Below, piece after piece: positions 36,309 through 48,954 of a stretch of DNA of 64,000 nucleotides. This DNA is from Liolophura sinensis (lineage: Eukaryota; Mollusca; Polyplacophora; Chitonida; Chitonidae). The notes below the pieces were generated by a model. It searched no databases, was not told where the DNA came from, and saw only the letters and a list, made by a program, of their open reading frames with translations. The stretch covers positions 84,124 through 148,123 of the forward strand of contig NW_027017990.1 in NCBI RefSeq assembly GCF_032854445.1, written 5' to 3'. The position numbers were made by a program, and so were the translations under genes. The stretch's first letter is position 1, and each line of letters opens with the position of its first letter.

Positions 36309-36859
36309 AATGTCTTTATCTACATGTAGAAAAACCACACCATTTGTATATATAAAAAAACACAAGGTACATGACAAAGTCCGCTGTAAAAAGTACAATT
36401 GAACACTGACCCACATCAATAAGGTGCCGAAAGACGCGCAATTGGGCCAGGCATCTCCAGCTGTTGAAAAATTGCAAATTTCTATGGTTTCCATGGATTA
36501 AGAGCCGTTGCTGTTCACGTGATCTTGACATCATTAATTATTCATTTGTGGCTACAGCCAAAAGTATTGGTCGGAGAGCAACGCGGTTTGCACCATTCGA
36601 TTTCTCGTCACAAAATACGTCGGATTAGCCTCTTACCAGCAGCATTGGAACAGTTTTTCCACTTTTGGATTTTTGCCTGGTCATTTTGCTAATTGAAATC
36701 GGCTACATTAACTATGTACAATCGCGACTGGTCATTACTATATTCAACATTTCATTATAAGTTATGTGCCCTTCGGTAGCCCAGACGACGTCAAATCTTT
36801 GGGCCAAGCCCATTTAACTCACCCAGCAAATGTCTTACTTCTAAGTCGAAGACAAACTC
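36309..36859 (+). repeat. Strongly divergent monomer, copy 1
   Basis: This is one of the two most divergent monomers in the window. It carries TATATATAAAA, ACATGACAAAGTCC in place of ACTTGATACAATCC, GTGCCGAAAGACGCG, CTATGG, ATGGATTAAG, GCTGTTCACGTG and CATTAATTATT. Nearly all of these recur in the monomer at 42360, 6,051 bp away, so the two descend from one divergent ancestor. The change GGGCACGTGA to GTTCACGTGA turns the E-box into the perfect 8-bp palindrome TCACGTGA at 36515-36522. Confidence 0.85.
36515..36522. promoter_or_regulatory. Perfect 8-bp E-box palindrome TCACGTGA (variant monomer)
   Basis: In the divergent monomer GGGCACGTGA has become GTTCACGTGA, which extends the E-box to TCACGTGA. 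The same change is in the sister monomer at 42566-42573. This form matches the stronger palindromic core favoured by several bHLH-Zip proteins. Whether it is bound is unknown. Confidence 0.4.
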
Positions 36860-38509
36860 AATATCTTTATCTACATGCAGAAAAACCACACCATTTGTAT
36901 ATAAAAAAAACACAAGGTACTTGATACAATCCGCTGTAAAAAGTACAATTGAACACTGACCCACATCAATAAGGTGCCAAAGGATGCGCAATTGGGCCAG
37001 GCATCTCCAGCTGTTGAAAAATTGCAAATTTCCTTGGTTTCCATGGAGTAAGAGCCGTTGCTGGGCACGTGATCTTGACATCATTGATTATTCACTGGTG
37101 GCTACAGCCAAAAGTATTGGTCGGAGAGCAACGCGGTTTGCACCATTCGATTTCTCGTCACAAAATACGTCGGATTAGCCTCTTACCAGCAGCATTGGAA
37201 CAGTTTTTCCACTTTTGGATTTTTGCCTGGTCTTTTTGCTTATTGAAATCGGGTACATTAGCTATGTACAATCGCGACTGGTCATTACTATATTCAACTT
37301 TTCATTATAAGTTATGTGCCCTTCGGTAGCCCAGACGACGTCAAATCTTTGGGCCAAGCCCATTTAACTCACCCACCAAATGTCTTACTTCTAAGTCGAA
37401 GACAAACTCAATGTCTTTATCTACATGTAGAAAAACCACACCATTTGTATATAAAAAAAACACAAGGTACTTGATACAATCCGTTGTAAAAAGTACAATT
37501 GAACACTGACCCACATCAATAAGGTGCCAAAGGATGCGCAATTGGGCCAGGCATCTCCAGCTGTTGAAAAATTGCAAATTTCCTTGGTTTCCATGGAGTA
37601 AGAGCCGTTGCTGGGCACGTGATCTTGACATCATTGATTATTTATTTGTGGCTACAGCCAAAAGTATTGGTCGGAGAGCAACGCGGTTTGCACCATTCGA
37701 TTTCTCGTCACAAAATACGTCGGATTAGCCTCTTACCAGCAGCATTGGAACAGTTTTTCTACTTTTGGATTTTTGCCTGGTCTTTTTGCGAATTGAAATC
37801 GGCTACATTAACTATGTACAATCGCGACTGGTCATTACTATATTCAACTTTTCATTATAAGTTATGTGCCCTTCGGTAGCCCAGACGACGTCAAATCTTT
37901 GGGTCAAGCCCATTTAACTCACCCAACAAATGTCTTACTTCTAAGTCGAAGACAAACTCAATGTCTTTATCTACATGTAGAAAAACCACACCATTTGTAT
38001 ATAAAAAAAACAAAAGGTACTTGATACAATCCGCTGTAAAATGTACAATTGAACACTGACCCACATCAATAAGGTGCCAAAGGATGCGCAATTGGGCCAG
38101 GCATCTCCAGCTGTTGAAAAATTGCAAATTTCCTTGGTTTCCATGGAGTAAGAGCCGTTGTTGGGCACGTGATCTTGACATCATTGATTATTCATTTGTG
38201 GCTACAGCCAAAAGTATTGGTCGGAGAGCAACGCGGTTTGCTCCATTTGATTTCTCGTCACAAAATACGTCGGATTAGCCTCTTACCAGCAGCATTGGAA
38301 CAGTTTTTCTACTTTTGGATTTTTGCCTGGTCTTTTTGCGAATTGAAATCGGCTACATTAACTATGTACAATCGCGACTGGTCATTACTATATTCAACTT
38401 TTCATTATAAGTTATGTGCCCTTCGGTAGCCCAGACGACGTCAAATCTTTGGGCCAAGCCCATTTAACTCACCCAGCAAATGTCTTACTTCTAAGTCGAA
38501 GACAAACTC
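36860..38509 (+). repeat. Trimer HOR copy 1 (1,650 bp)
   Basis: Starts are 36860, 37410 and 37960. Markers in order are ATATCTTT/CATGCAG/TTCACTGGTGG/CCCACCAAATG, then CCGTTGTAAA/TTATTTATTTG/GGGTCAAGCC, then AAAATGTACAA/GTTGTTGGG/GCTCCATTTG. I could see no difference from the following copy at 38510-40159 on reading it through. Confidence 0.9.
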
Positions 38510-40159
38510 AATATCTTTATCTACATGCAGAAAAACCACACCATTTGTATATAAAAAAAACACAAGGTACTTGATACAATCCGCTGTAAAAAGTACAATT
38601 GAACACTGACCCACATCAATAAGGTGCCAAAGGATGCGCAATTGGGCCAGGCATCTCCAGCTGTTGAAAAATTGCAAATTTCCTTGGTTTCCATGGAGTA
38701 AGAGCCGTTGCTGGGCACGTGATCTTGACATCATTGATTATTCACTGGTGGCTACAGCCAAAAGTATTGGTCGGAGAGCAACGCGGTTTGCACCATTCGA
38801 TTTCTCGTCACAAAATACGTCGGATTAGCCTCTTACCAGCAGCATTGGAACAGTTTTTCCACTTTTGGATTTTTGCCTGGTCTTTTTGCTTATTGAAATC
38901 GGGTACATTAGCTATGTACAATCGCGACTGGTCATTACTATATTCAACTTTTCATTATAAGTTATGTGCCCTTCGGTAGCCCAGACGACGTCAAATCTTT
39001 GGGCCAAGCCCATTTAACTCACCCACCAAATGTCTTACTTCTAAGTCGAAGACAAACTCAATGTCTTTATCTACATGTAGAAAAACCACACCATTTGTAT
39101 ATAAAAAAAACACAAGGTACTTGATACAATCCGTTGTAAAAAGTACAATTGAACACTGACCCACATCAATAAGGTGCCAAAGGATGCGCAATTGGGCCAG
39201 GCATCTCCAGCTGTTGAAAAATTGCAAATTTCCTTGGTTTCCATGGAGTAAGAGCCGTTGCTGGGCACGTGATCTTGACATCATTGATTATTTATTTGTG
39301 GCTACAGCCAAAAGTATTGGTCGGAGAGCAACGCGGTTTGCACCATTCGATTTCTCGTCACAAAATACGTCGGATTAGCCTCTTACCAGCAGCATTGGAA
39401 CAGTTTTTCTACTTTTGGATTTTTGCCTGGTCTTTTTGCGAATTGAAATCGGCTACATTAACTATGTACAATCGCGACTGGTCATTACTATATTCAACTT
39501 TTCATTATAAGTTATGTGCCCTTCGGTAGCCCAGACGACGTCAAATCTTTGGGTCAAGCCCATTTAACTCACCCAACAAATGTCTTACTTCTAAGTCGAA
39601 GACAAACTCAATGTCTTTATCTACATGTAGAAAAACCACACCATTTGTATATAAAAAAAACAAAAGGTACTTGATACAATCCGCTGTAAAATGTACAATT
39701 GAACACTGACCCACATCAATAAGGTGCCAAAGGATGCGCAATTGGGCCAGGCATCTCCAGCTGTTGAAAAATTGCAAATTTCCTTGGTTTCCATGGAGTA
39801 AGAGCCGTTGTTGGGCACGTGATCTTGACATCATTGATTATTCATTTGTGGCTACAGCCAAAAGTATTGGTCGGAGAGCAACGCGGTTTGCTCCATTTGA
39901 TTTCTCGTCACAAAATACGTCGGATTAGCCTCTTACCAGCAGCATTGGAACAGTTTTTCTACTTTTGGATTTTTGCCTGGTCTTTTTGCGAATTGAAATC
40001 GGCTACATTAACTATGTACAATCGCGACTGGTCATTACTATATTCAACTTTTCATTATAAGTTATGTGCCCTTCGGTAGCCCAGACGACGTCAAATCTTT
40101 GGGCCAAGCCCATTTAACTCACCCAGCAAATGTCTTACTTCTAAGTCGAAGACAAACTC
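38510..40159 (+). repeat. Trimer HOR copy 2, apparently identical (1,650 bp)
   Basis: Starts are 38510, 39060 and 39610. It repeats all private variants of 36860-38509 at an offset of exactly 1,650 bp, with no visible mismatch. Such identity means a very recent duplication, or possibly an assembly duplication of a single trimer. Confidence 0.9.
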
Positions 40160-42359
40160 AATGTCTTTATCTACATGTAGAAAAACCACACCATTTGTAT
40201 ATAAAAAAAACACAAGGTACTTGATACAATCCGCTGTAAAAAGTACAATTGAACACTGACCCACATCAATAAGGTGCCAAAGGATGCGCAATTGGGCCAG
40301 GCATCTCCAGCTGTTGAAAAATTGCAAATTTCCTTGGTTTCCATGGAGTAAGAGCCGTTGCTGGGCACGTGATCTTGACATCATTGATTATTCATTTGTG
40401 GCTACAGCCAAAAGTATTGGTCGGAGAGCAACGCGGTTTGCACCATTCGATTTCTCGTCACAAAATACGTCGGATTAGCCTCTTACCAGCAGCATTGGAA
40501 CAGTTTTTCCACTTTTGGATTTTTGCCTGGTCTTTTTGCTAATTGAAATCGGCTACATTAACTATGTACAATCGCGACTGGTCATTACTATATTCAACTT
40601 TTCATTATAAGTTATGTGCCCTTCGGTAGCCCAGACGACGTCAAATCTTTGGGCCAAGCCCATTTAACTCACCCAACAAATGTCTTACTTCTAAGTCGAA
40701 GACAAACTCAATGTCTTTATCTACATGTAGAAAAACCACACCATTTGTATATAAAAAAAACAAAAGGTACTTGATACAATCCGCTGTAAAAAGTACAATT
40801 GAACACTGACCCACATCAATAAGGTGCCAAAGGATGCGCAATTGGGCCAGGCATCTCCAGCTGTTGAAAAATTGCAAATTTCCTTGGTTTCCATGGAGTA
40901 AGAGCCGTTGCTGGGCACGTGATCTTGACGTCATTGATTATTCATTTGTGGCTACAGCCAAAAGTATTGGTCGGAGAGCAACGCGGTTTGCACCATTCGA
41001 TTTCTCGTCACAAAATACGTCGGATTAGCCTCTTACCAGCAGCATTGGAACAGTTTTTCCACTTTTGGATTTTTGCCTGGTCATTTTGCTAATTGAAATC
41101 GGCTACATTAACTATGTACAATCGCGACTGGTCATTACTATATTCAACTTTTCATTATAAGTTATGTGCCCTTCGGTAGCCCAGACGACGTCAAATCTTT
41201 GGGCCAAGCCCATTTAACTCACCCAGCAAATGTCTTACTTCTAAGTCGAAGACAAACTCAATGTCTTTATCTACATGTAGAAAAACCACACCATTTGTAT
41301 ATAAAAAAAACACAAGGTACTTGATACAATCCGCTGTAAAAAGTACAATTGAACACTGACCCACATCAATAAGGTGCCAAAGGATGCGCAATTGGGCCAG
41401 GCATCTCCAGCTGTTGAAAAATTGCAAATTTCTATGGTTTCCATGGAGTAAGAGCTGTTGCTGGGCACGTGATCTTGACATCATTGATTATTCATTTGTG
41501 GCTACAGCCAAAAGTATTGGTCGGAGAGCAACGCGGTTTGCACCATTCGATTTCTCGTCACAAAATACGTCGGATTAGCCTCTTACCAGCAGCATTGGAA
41601 CAGTTTTTCCACTTTTGGATTTTTGCCTGGTCATTTTGCTAATTGAAATCGGCTACATTAACTATGTACAATCGCGACTGGTCATTACTATATTCAACAT
41701 TTCATTATAAGTTATGTGCCCTTCGGTAGCCCAGACGACGTCAAATCTTTGGGCCAAGCCCATTTAACTCACCCAGCAAATGTCTTACTTCTAAGTCGAA
41801 GACAAACTCAATGTCTTTATCTACATGTAGAAAAACCACACCATTTGTATATAAAAAAAACACAAGGTACTTGATACAATCCGCTGTAAAAAGTACAATT
41901 GAACACTGACCCACATCAATAAGAGGCCAAAGGATGCGCAATTGGGCCAGGCATCTCCAGCTGTTGAAAAATTGCAAATTTCTATGGTTTCCATGGAGTA
42001 AGAGCCGTTGCTGGGCACGTGATCTTGACATCATTGATTATTCATTTGTGGCTACAGCCAAAAGTATTGGTCGGAGAGCAACGCGGTTTGCACCATTCGA
42101 TTTCTCGTCACAAAATACGTCGGATTAGCCTCTTACCAGCAGCATTGGAACAGTTTTTCCACTTTTGGATTTTTGCCTGGTCTTTTTGCGAATTGAAATC
42201 GGCTACATTAACTATGTACAATCGCGACTGGTCATTACTATATTCAACTTTTCATTATAAGTTATGTGCCCTTCGGTAGCCCAGACGACGTCAAATCTTT
42301 GGGCCAAGCCCATTTAACTCACCCAGCAAATGTCTTACTTCTAAGTCGAAGACAAACTC
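40160..42359 (+). repeat. Four ordinary monomers between related blocks
   Basis: Starts are 40160, 40710, 41260 and 41810. The third and fourth carry CTATGG. Private changes are TTGACGTCATT near 40926, which creates a full TGACGTCA (CRE-type) palindrome, GAGCTGTTG near 41453, and AATAAGAGGCC in place of AATAAGGTGCC near 41920. They separate the two copies of the divergent monomer plus trimer block. Confidence 0.8.
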
Positions 42360-42910
42360 AATGTCTTTATCTACATGTAGAAAAACCACACCATTTGTAT
42401 ATAAAAAAAAACACAAGGTACATGACAAAGTCCGCTGTAAAAAGTACAATTGAACACTGACCCACATCAATAAGGTGCCGAAAGATGCGCAATTGGGCCA
42501 GGCATCTCCAGCTGTTGAAAAATTGCAAATTTCTATGGTTTCCATGGATTAAGAGCCGTTGCTGTTCACGTGATCTTGACATCATTAATTATTCATTTGT
42601 GGCTACAGCCAAAAGTATTGGTCGGAGAGCAACGCGGTTTGCACCATTCGATTTCTCGTCACAAAATACGTCGGATTAGCCTCTTACCAGCAGCATTGGA
42701 ACAGTTTTTCCACTTTTGGATTTTTGCCTGGTCATTTTGCTAATTGAAATCGGCTACATTAACTATGTACAATCGCGACTGGTCATTACTATATTCAACA
42801 TTTCATTATAAGTTATGTGCCCTTCGGTAGCCCAGACGACGTCAAATCTTTGGGCCAAGCCCATTTAACTCACCCAGCAAATGTCTTACTTCTAAGTCGA
42901 AGACAAACTC
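42360..42910 (+). repeat. Strongly divergent monomer, copy 2
   Basis: This is the partner of 36309-36859. It shares ACATGACAAAGTCC, GTGCCGAAAG, CTATGG, ATGGATTAAG, GCTGTTCACGTG and CATTAATTATT. It differs in the A-tract region (TATATAAAAAAAAA against TATATATAAAAAAA) and in GATGCG against GACGCG. TCACGTGA lies at 42566-42573. Confidence 0.85.
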
Positions 42911-44557
42911 AATATCTTTATCTACATGCAGAAAAACACCATTTGTATATAAAAAAAACACAAGGTACTTGATACAATCCGCTGTAAAAAGTACAATTGA
43001 ACACTGACCCACATCAATAAGGTGCCAAAGGATGCGCAATTGGGCCAGGCATCTCCAGCTGTTGAAAAATTGCAAATTTCCTTGGTTTCCATGGAGTAAG
43101 AGCCGTTGCTGGGCACGTGATCTTGACATCATTGATTATTCACTGGTGGCTACAGCCAAAAGTATTGGTCGGAGAGCAACGCGGTTTGCACCATTCGATT
43201 TCTCGTCACAAAATACGTCGGATTAGCCTCTTACCAGCAGCATTGGAACAGTTTTTCCACTTTTGGATTTTTGCCTGGTCTTTTTGCTTATTGAAATCGG
43301 GTACATTAGCTATGTACAATCGCGACTGGTCATTACTATATTCAACTTTTCATTATAAGTTATGTGCCCTTCGGTAGCCCAGACGACGTCAAATCTTTGG
43401 GCCAAGCCCATTTAACTCACCCACCAAATGTCTTACTTCTAAGTCGAAGACAAACTCAATGTCTTTATCTACATGTAGAAAAACCACACCATTTGTATAT
43501 AAAAAAAACACAAGGTACTTGATACAATCCGCTGTAAAAAGTACAATTGAACACTGACCCACATCAATAAGGTGCCAAAGGATGCGCAATTGGGCCAGGC
43601 ATCTCCAGCTGTTGAAAAATTGCAAATTTCCTTGGTTTCCATGGAGTAAGAGCCGTTGCTGGGCACGTGATCTTGACATCATTGATTATTTATTTGTGGC
43701 TACAGCCAAAAGTATTGGTCGGAGAGCAACGCGGTTTGCACCATTCGATTTCTCGTCACAAAATACGTCGGATTAGACTCTTACCAGCAGCATTGGAACA
43801 GTTTTTCTACTTTTGGATTTTTGCCTGGTCTTTTTGCGAATTGAAATCGGCTACATTAACTATGTACAATCGCGACTGGTCATTACTATATTCAACTTTT
43901 CATTATAAGTTATGTGCCCTTCGGTAGCCCAGACGACGTCAAATCTTTGGGTCAAGCCCATTTAACTCACCCAACAAATGTCTTACTTCTAAGTCGAAGA
44001 CAAACTCAATGTCTTTATCTACATGTAGAAAAACCACACCATTTGTATATAAAAAAAACACAAGGTACTTGATACAATCCGCTGTAAAATGTACAATTGA
44101 ACACTGACCCACATCAATAAGGTGCCAAAGGATGCGCAATTGGGCCAGGCATCTCCAGCTGTTGAAAAATTGCAAATTTCCTTGGTTTCCATGGAGTAAG
44201 AGCCGTTGTTGGGCACGTGATCTTGACATCATTGATTATTCATTTGTGGCTACAGCCAAAAGTATTGGTCGGAGAGCAACGCGGTTTGCTCCATTTGATT
44301 TCTCGTCACAAAATACGTCGGATTAGCCTCTTACCAGCAGCATTGGAACAGTTTTTCTACTTTTGGATTTTTGCCTGGTCTTTTTGCGAATTGAAATCGG
44401 CTACATTAACTATGTACAATCGCGACTGGTCATTACTATATTCAACTTTTCATTATAAGTTATGTGCCCTTCGGTAGCCCAGACGACGTCAAATCTTTGG
44501 GCCAAGCCCATTTAACTCACCCAACAAATGTCTTACTTCTAAGTCGAAGACAAACTC
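42911..44557 (+). repeat. Older trimer HOR copy with 3-bp deletion
   Basis: Starts are 42911, 43458 and 44008. It has the same trimer markers as 36860-38509 (CATGCAG, TTCACTGGTGG, TTATTTATTTG, GGGTCAAGCC, AAAATGTACAA, GCTCCATTTG). Differences are a 3-base deletion (AAAAACACCATT) near 42935, CCGCTGTAAA instead of CCGTTGTAAA, TTAGACTC near 43774, and ACACAAGG in the third unit. It sits about 6,050 bp (11 monomers) from the first copy and directly follows a divergent monomer, as the first copy does. Confidence 0.85.
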
Positions 44558-46756
44558 AATGTCTTTATCTACATGTAGAAAAACCACACCATTTGTATGT
44601 AAAAAAAACAAAAGGTACTTGATACAATCCGCTGTAAAAAGTACAATTGAACACTGACCCACATCAATAAGGTGCCAAAGGATGCGCAATTGGGCCAGGC
44701 ATCTCCAGCTGTTGAAAAATTGCAAATTTCCTTGGTTTCCATGGAGTAAGAGCCGTTGCTGGGCACGTGATCTTGACATCATTGATTATTCATTTGTGGC
44801 TACAGCCAAAAGTATTGGTCGGAGAGCAACGCGGTTTGCTCCATTTGATTTCTCGTCACAAAATACGTCGGATTAGCCTCTTACCAGCAGCATTGGAACA
44901 GTTTTTCTACTTTTGGATTTTTGCCTGGTCTTTTTGCTAATTGAAATCGGCTACATTAACTATGTACACTCGCGACTGGTCATTACTATATTCAACTTTT
45001 CATTATAAGTTATGTGCCCTTCGGTAGCCCAGACGACGTCAAATCTTTGGGCCAAGCCCATTTAACTCACCCAACAAGTGTCTTACTTCTAAATCGAAGA
45101 CAAACTCAATGTCTTTATCTACATGTAGAAAAACCACACCATTTGTATATAAAAAAAACACAAGGTACTTGATACAATCCGCTGTAAAAAGTACAATTCA
45201 ACACTGACCAACATCAATAAGGTGCCAAAGGATGCGCAATTGGGCCAGGCATCTCCAGCTGTTGAAAAATTGCAAATTTCCTTGGTTTCCATGGAGTAAG
45301 AGCCGTTGCTGGGCACGTGATCTTGACATCATTGATTATTCATTTGTGGCTACAGCCAAAAGTATTGGTCGGAGAGCAACGCGGTTTGCATCATTCGATT
45401 TCTCGTCACAAAATACGTCGGATTAGACTCTTACCAGCAGCATTGTAACAGCTTTTCTACTTTTGGATTTTTGCCTGGTCTTTTTGCGAATTGAAATCGG
45501 CTACATTAACTATGTACAATCGCGACTGGTCATTACTATATTCAACTTTTCATTATAAGTTATGTGCCCTTCGGTAGCCCAGACGACGTCAAATCTTTGG
45601 GCCAAGCCCATTTAACTCACCCAGCAACTGTCTTACTTCTAAGTCGAAGACAAACTCAATGTCTTTATCTACATGTAGAAAAACCACACCATTTGTATAT
45701 AAAAAAAACACAAGGTACTTGATACAATCCGCTGTAAAAAGTACAATTGAACACTGACCCACATCAATAAGGTGCCAAAGGATGCGCAATTGGGCCAGGC
45801 ATCTCCAGCTGTTGAAAAATTGCAAATTTCCTTGGTTTCCATGGAGTAAGAGCCGTTGCTGGGCACGTGATCTTGACATCATTGATTATTCATTTGTGGC
45901 TACAGCCAAAAGTATTGGTCGGAGAGCAACGCGGTTTGCACCATTCGATTTCTCGTCACAAAATACGTCGGATTAGCCTCTTACCAGCAGCATTGGAACA
46001 GTTTTTCCACTTTTGGATTTTTGCCTGGTCTTTTTGCTAATTGAAATCGGCTACATTAACTATGTACAATCGCGACTGGTCATTACTATATTCAACTTTT
46101 CATTATAAGTTATGTGCCCTTCGGTAGCCCAGACGACGTCAAATCTTTGGGCCAAGCCCATTTAACTCACCCAACAAATGTCTTACTTCTAAGTCGAAGA
46201 CAAACTCAATGTCTTTATCTACATGTAGAAAAACCACACCATTTGTATATAAAAAAAACAAAAGGTACTTGATACAATCCGCTGTAAAAAGTACAATTGA
46301 ACACTGACCCACATCAATAAGGTGCCAAAGGATGCGCAATTGGGCCAGGCATCTCCAGCTGTTGAAAAATTGCAAATTTCCTTGGTTTCCATGGAGTAAG
46401 AGCCGTTGCTGGGCACGTGATCTTGACATCATTGATTATTCATTTGTGGCTACAGCCAAAAGTATTGGTCGGAGAGCAACGCGGTTTGCACCATTCGATT
46501 TCTCGTCACAAAATACGTCGGATTAGCCTCTTACCAGCAGCATTGGAACAGTTTTTCTACTTTTGGATTTTTGCCTGGTCTTTTTGCGATTGAAATCGGC
46601 TACATTAACTATGTACAATCGCGACTGGTCATTACTATATTCAACTTTTCATTATAAGTTATGTGCCCTTCGGTAGCCCAGACGACGTCAAATCTTTGGG
46701 CCAAGCCCATTTAACTCACCCAGCAAATGTCTTACTTCTAAGTCGAAGACAAACTC
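44558..46756 (+). repeat. Four monomers including the GTACACTCG / GCATCATTCG pair
   Basis: Starts are 44558, 45108, 45658 and 46208. The first has TTTGTATGTAAA, GCTCCATTTG, GTACACTCGCG and CTAAATCGAAG. The second has GCATCATTCG, TTAGACTC and ATTGTAACAGC. The same pair returns at 56105-57206 and 58306-59405. The unit at 45108 also has CAATTCAACACTGACCAAC. The unit at 46208 lacks one A in TTTTTGCGATTG near 46588. Confidence 0.8.
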
Positions 46757-48954
46757 AATGTCTTTATCTACATGTAGAAAAACCACACCACTTGTATATA
46801 AAAAAAACACAAGGTACTTGATACAATCCGCTGTAAAAAGTACAATTGAACACTGACCCACATCAATAAGGTGCCAAAGGATGCGCAATTGGGCCAGGCA
46901 TCTCCAGCTGTTGAAAAATTGCAAATTTCCTTGGTTTCCATGGAGTAAGAGCCGTTGCTGGGCACGTGATCTTGACATCATTGATTATTCATTTGTGGCT
47001 ACAGCCAAAAGTATTGGTCGGAGAGCAACGCGGTTTGCACCATTCGATTTCTCGTCACAAAATACGTCGGATTAGCCTCTTACCAGCAGCATTGGAACAG
47101 TTTTTCCACTTTTGGATTTTTGCCTGGTCTTTTTGCTTATTGAAATCGGCTACATTAGCTATGTACAATCGCGACTGGTCATTACTATATTCAATTTTTC
47201 ATTATAAGTTATGTGCCCTTCGGTAGCCCAGACGACGTCAAGGGCCAAGCCCATTTAACTCACCCAGCAAATGTCTTACTTCTAAGTCGAAGACAAACTC
47301 AATGTCTTTATCTACATGTAGAAAAACCACACCACTTGTATATAAAAAAAACAAAAGGTACTTGATACAATCCGCTGTAAAAAGTACAATTGAACACTGA
47401 CCCACATCAATAAGGTGCCAAAAGATGCGCAATTGGGCCAGGCATCTCCAGCTGTTGAAAAATTGCAAATTTCCTTGGTTTCCATGGAGTAAGAGCCGTT
47501 GCTGGGCACGTGATCTTGACATCATTGATTATTCATTTGTGGCTACAGCCAAAAGTATTGGTCGGAGAGCAACGCGGTTTGCACCATTCGATTTCTCGTC
47601 ACAAAATACGTCGGATTAGCCTCTTACCAGCAGCATTGGAACAGTTTTTCCACTTTTGGATTTTTGCCTGGTCATTTTGCTAATTGAAATCGGCTACATT
47701 AACTATGTACAATCGCGACTGGTCATTACTATATTCAACATTTCATTATAAGTTATGTGCCCTTCGGTAGCCCAGACGACGTCAAATCTTTGGGCCAAGC
47801 CCATTTAACTCACCCAGCAAATGTCTTACTTCTAAGACGAAGACAAACTCAATGTCTTTATCTACATGTAAAAAAACCACACCATTTGTATATAAAAAAA
47901 ACACAAGGTACTTGATACAATCCGCTGTAAAAAGTACAATTGAACACTGACCCACATCAATAAGGTGCCAAAGGATGCGCAATTGGGCCAGGCATCTCCA
48001 GCTGTTGAAAAATTGCAAATTTCCTTGGTTTCCATGGAGTAAGAGCCGTTGCTGGGCACGTGATCTTGACATCATTGATTATTCATTTGTGGCTACAGAC
48101 AAAAGTATTGGTCGGAGAGCAACGCGGTTTGCACCATTCGATTTCTCGTCACAAAATACGTCGGATTAGCCTCTTACCAGCAGCATTGGAACAGTTTTTC
48201 CACTTTTGGATTTTGCCTGGTCTTTTTGCGAATTGAAATCGGCTACATTAACTATGTACAATCGCGACTGGTCATTACTATATTCAACTTTTCATTATAA
48301 GTTATGTGCCCTTCGGTAGCCCAGACGACGTCAAATCTTTGGGCCAAGCCCATTTAACTCACCCAGCAAATGTCTTACTTCTAAGTCGAAGACAAACTCA
48401 ATGTCTTTATCTACATGTAGAAAAACCACACCATTTGTATATAAAAAAAACACAAGGTACTTGATACAATCCGCTGTAAAAAAGTACAATTGAACACTGA
48501 CCCACATCAATAAGGTGCCAAAAGGATGCGGCAATTGGGCCAGGCATCTCCAGCTGTTGAAAAATTGCAAATTTCCTTGGTTTCCATGGAGTAAGAGCCG
48601 TTGCTGGGCACGTGATCTTGACATCATTGATTATTCACTTGTGGCTACAGCCAAAAGTATTGGTCGGAGAGCAACGCGGTTTGCACCATTCGATTTCTCG
48701 TCACAAAATACGTCGGATTAGCCTCTTACCAGCAGCATTGGAACAGTTTTTCCACTTTTGGATTTTTGCCTGGTCTTTTTGCTAATTTAAATCGGCTACA
48801 TTAACTATGTACAATCGCGACTGGTCATTACTATATTCAACATTTCATTATAAGTTATGTGCCCTTCGGTAGCCCAGACGACGTCAAAATCTTTGGGCCA
48901 AGCCCATTTAACTCACCCAGCAAATGTCTTACCTTCTAAGTCGAAGACAAACTC
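46757..48954 (+). repeat. 4-mer HOR copy 1, with 6-bp and 1-bp deletions
   Basis: Starts are 46757, 47301, 47851 and 48400. The first unit has CACCACTTG and GCTTATT and lost the six bases ATCTTT within GACGTCAAGGGCC near 47240. The second ends in CTAAGACGAAG. The third has CATGTAAAAAAACC, ACAGACAAAAG and a lost T (GGATTTTGCC) near 48211. The fourth has TTCACTTGTGG and GCTAATTTAAATC plus several single-base insertions (GTAAAAAAGTAC, CCAAAAGGATGCGGC, GTCAAAATC, TTACCTTC). Confidence 0.8.
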
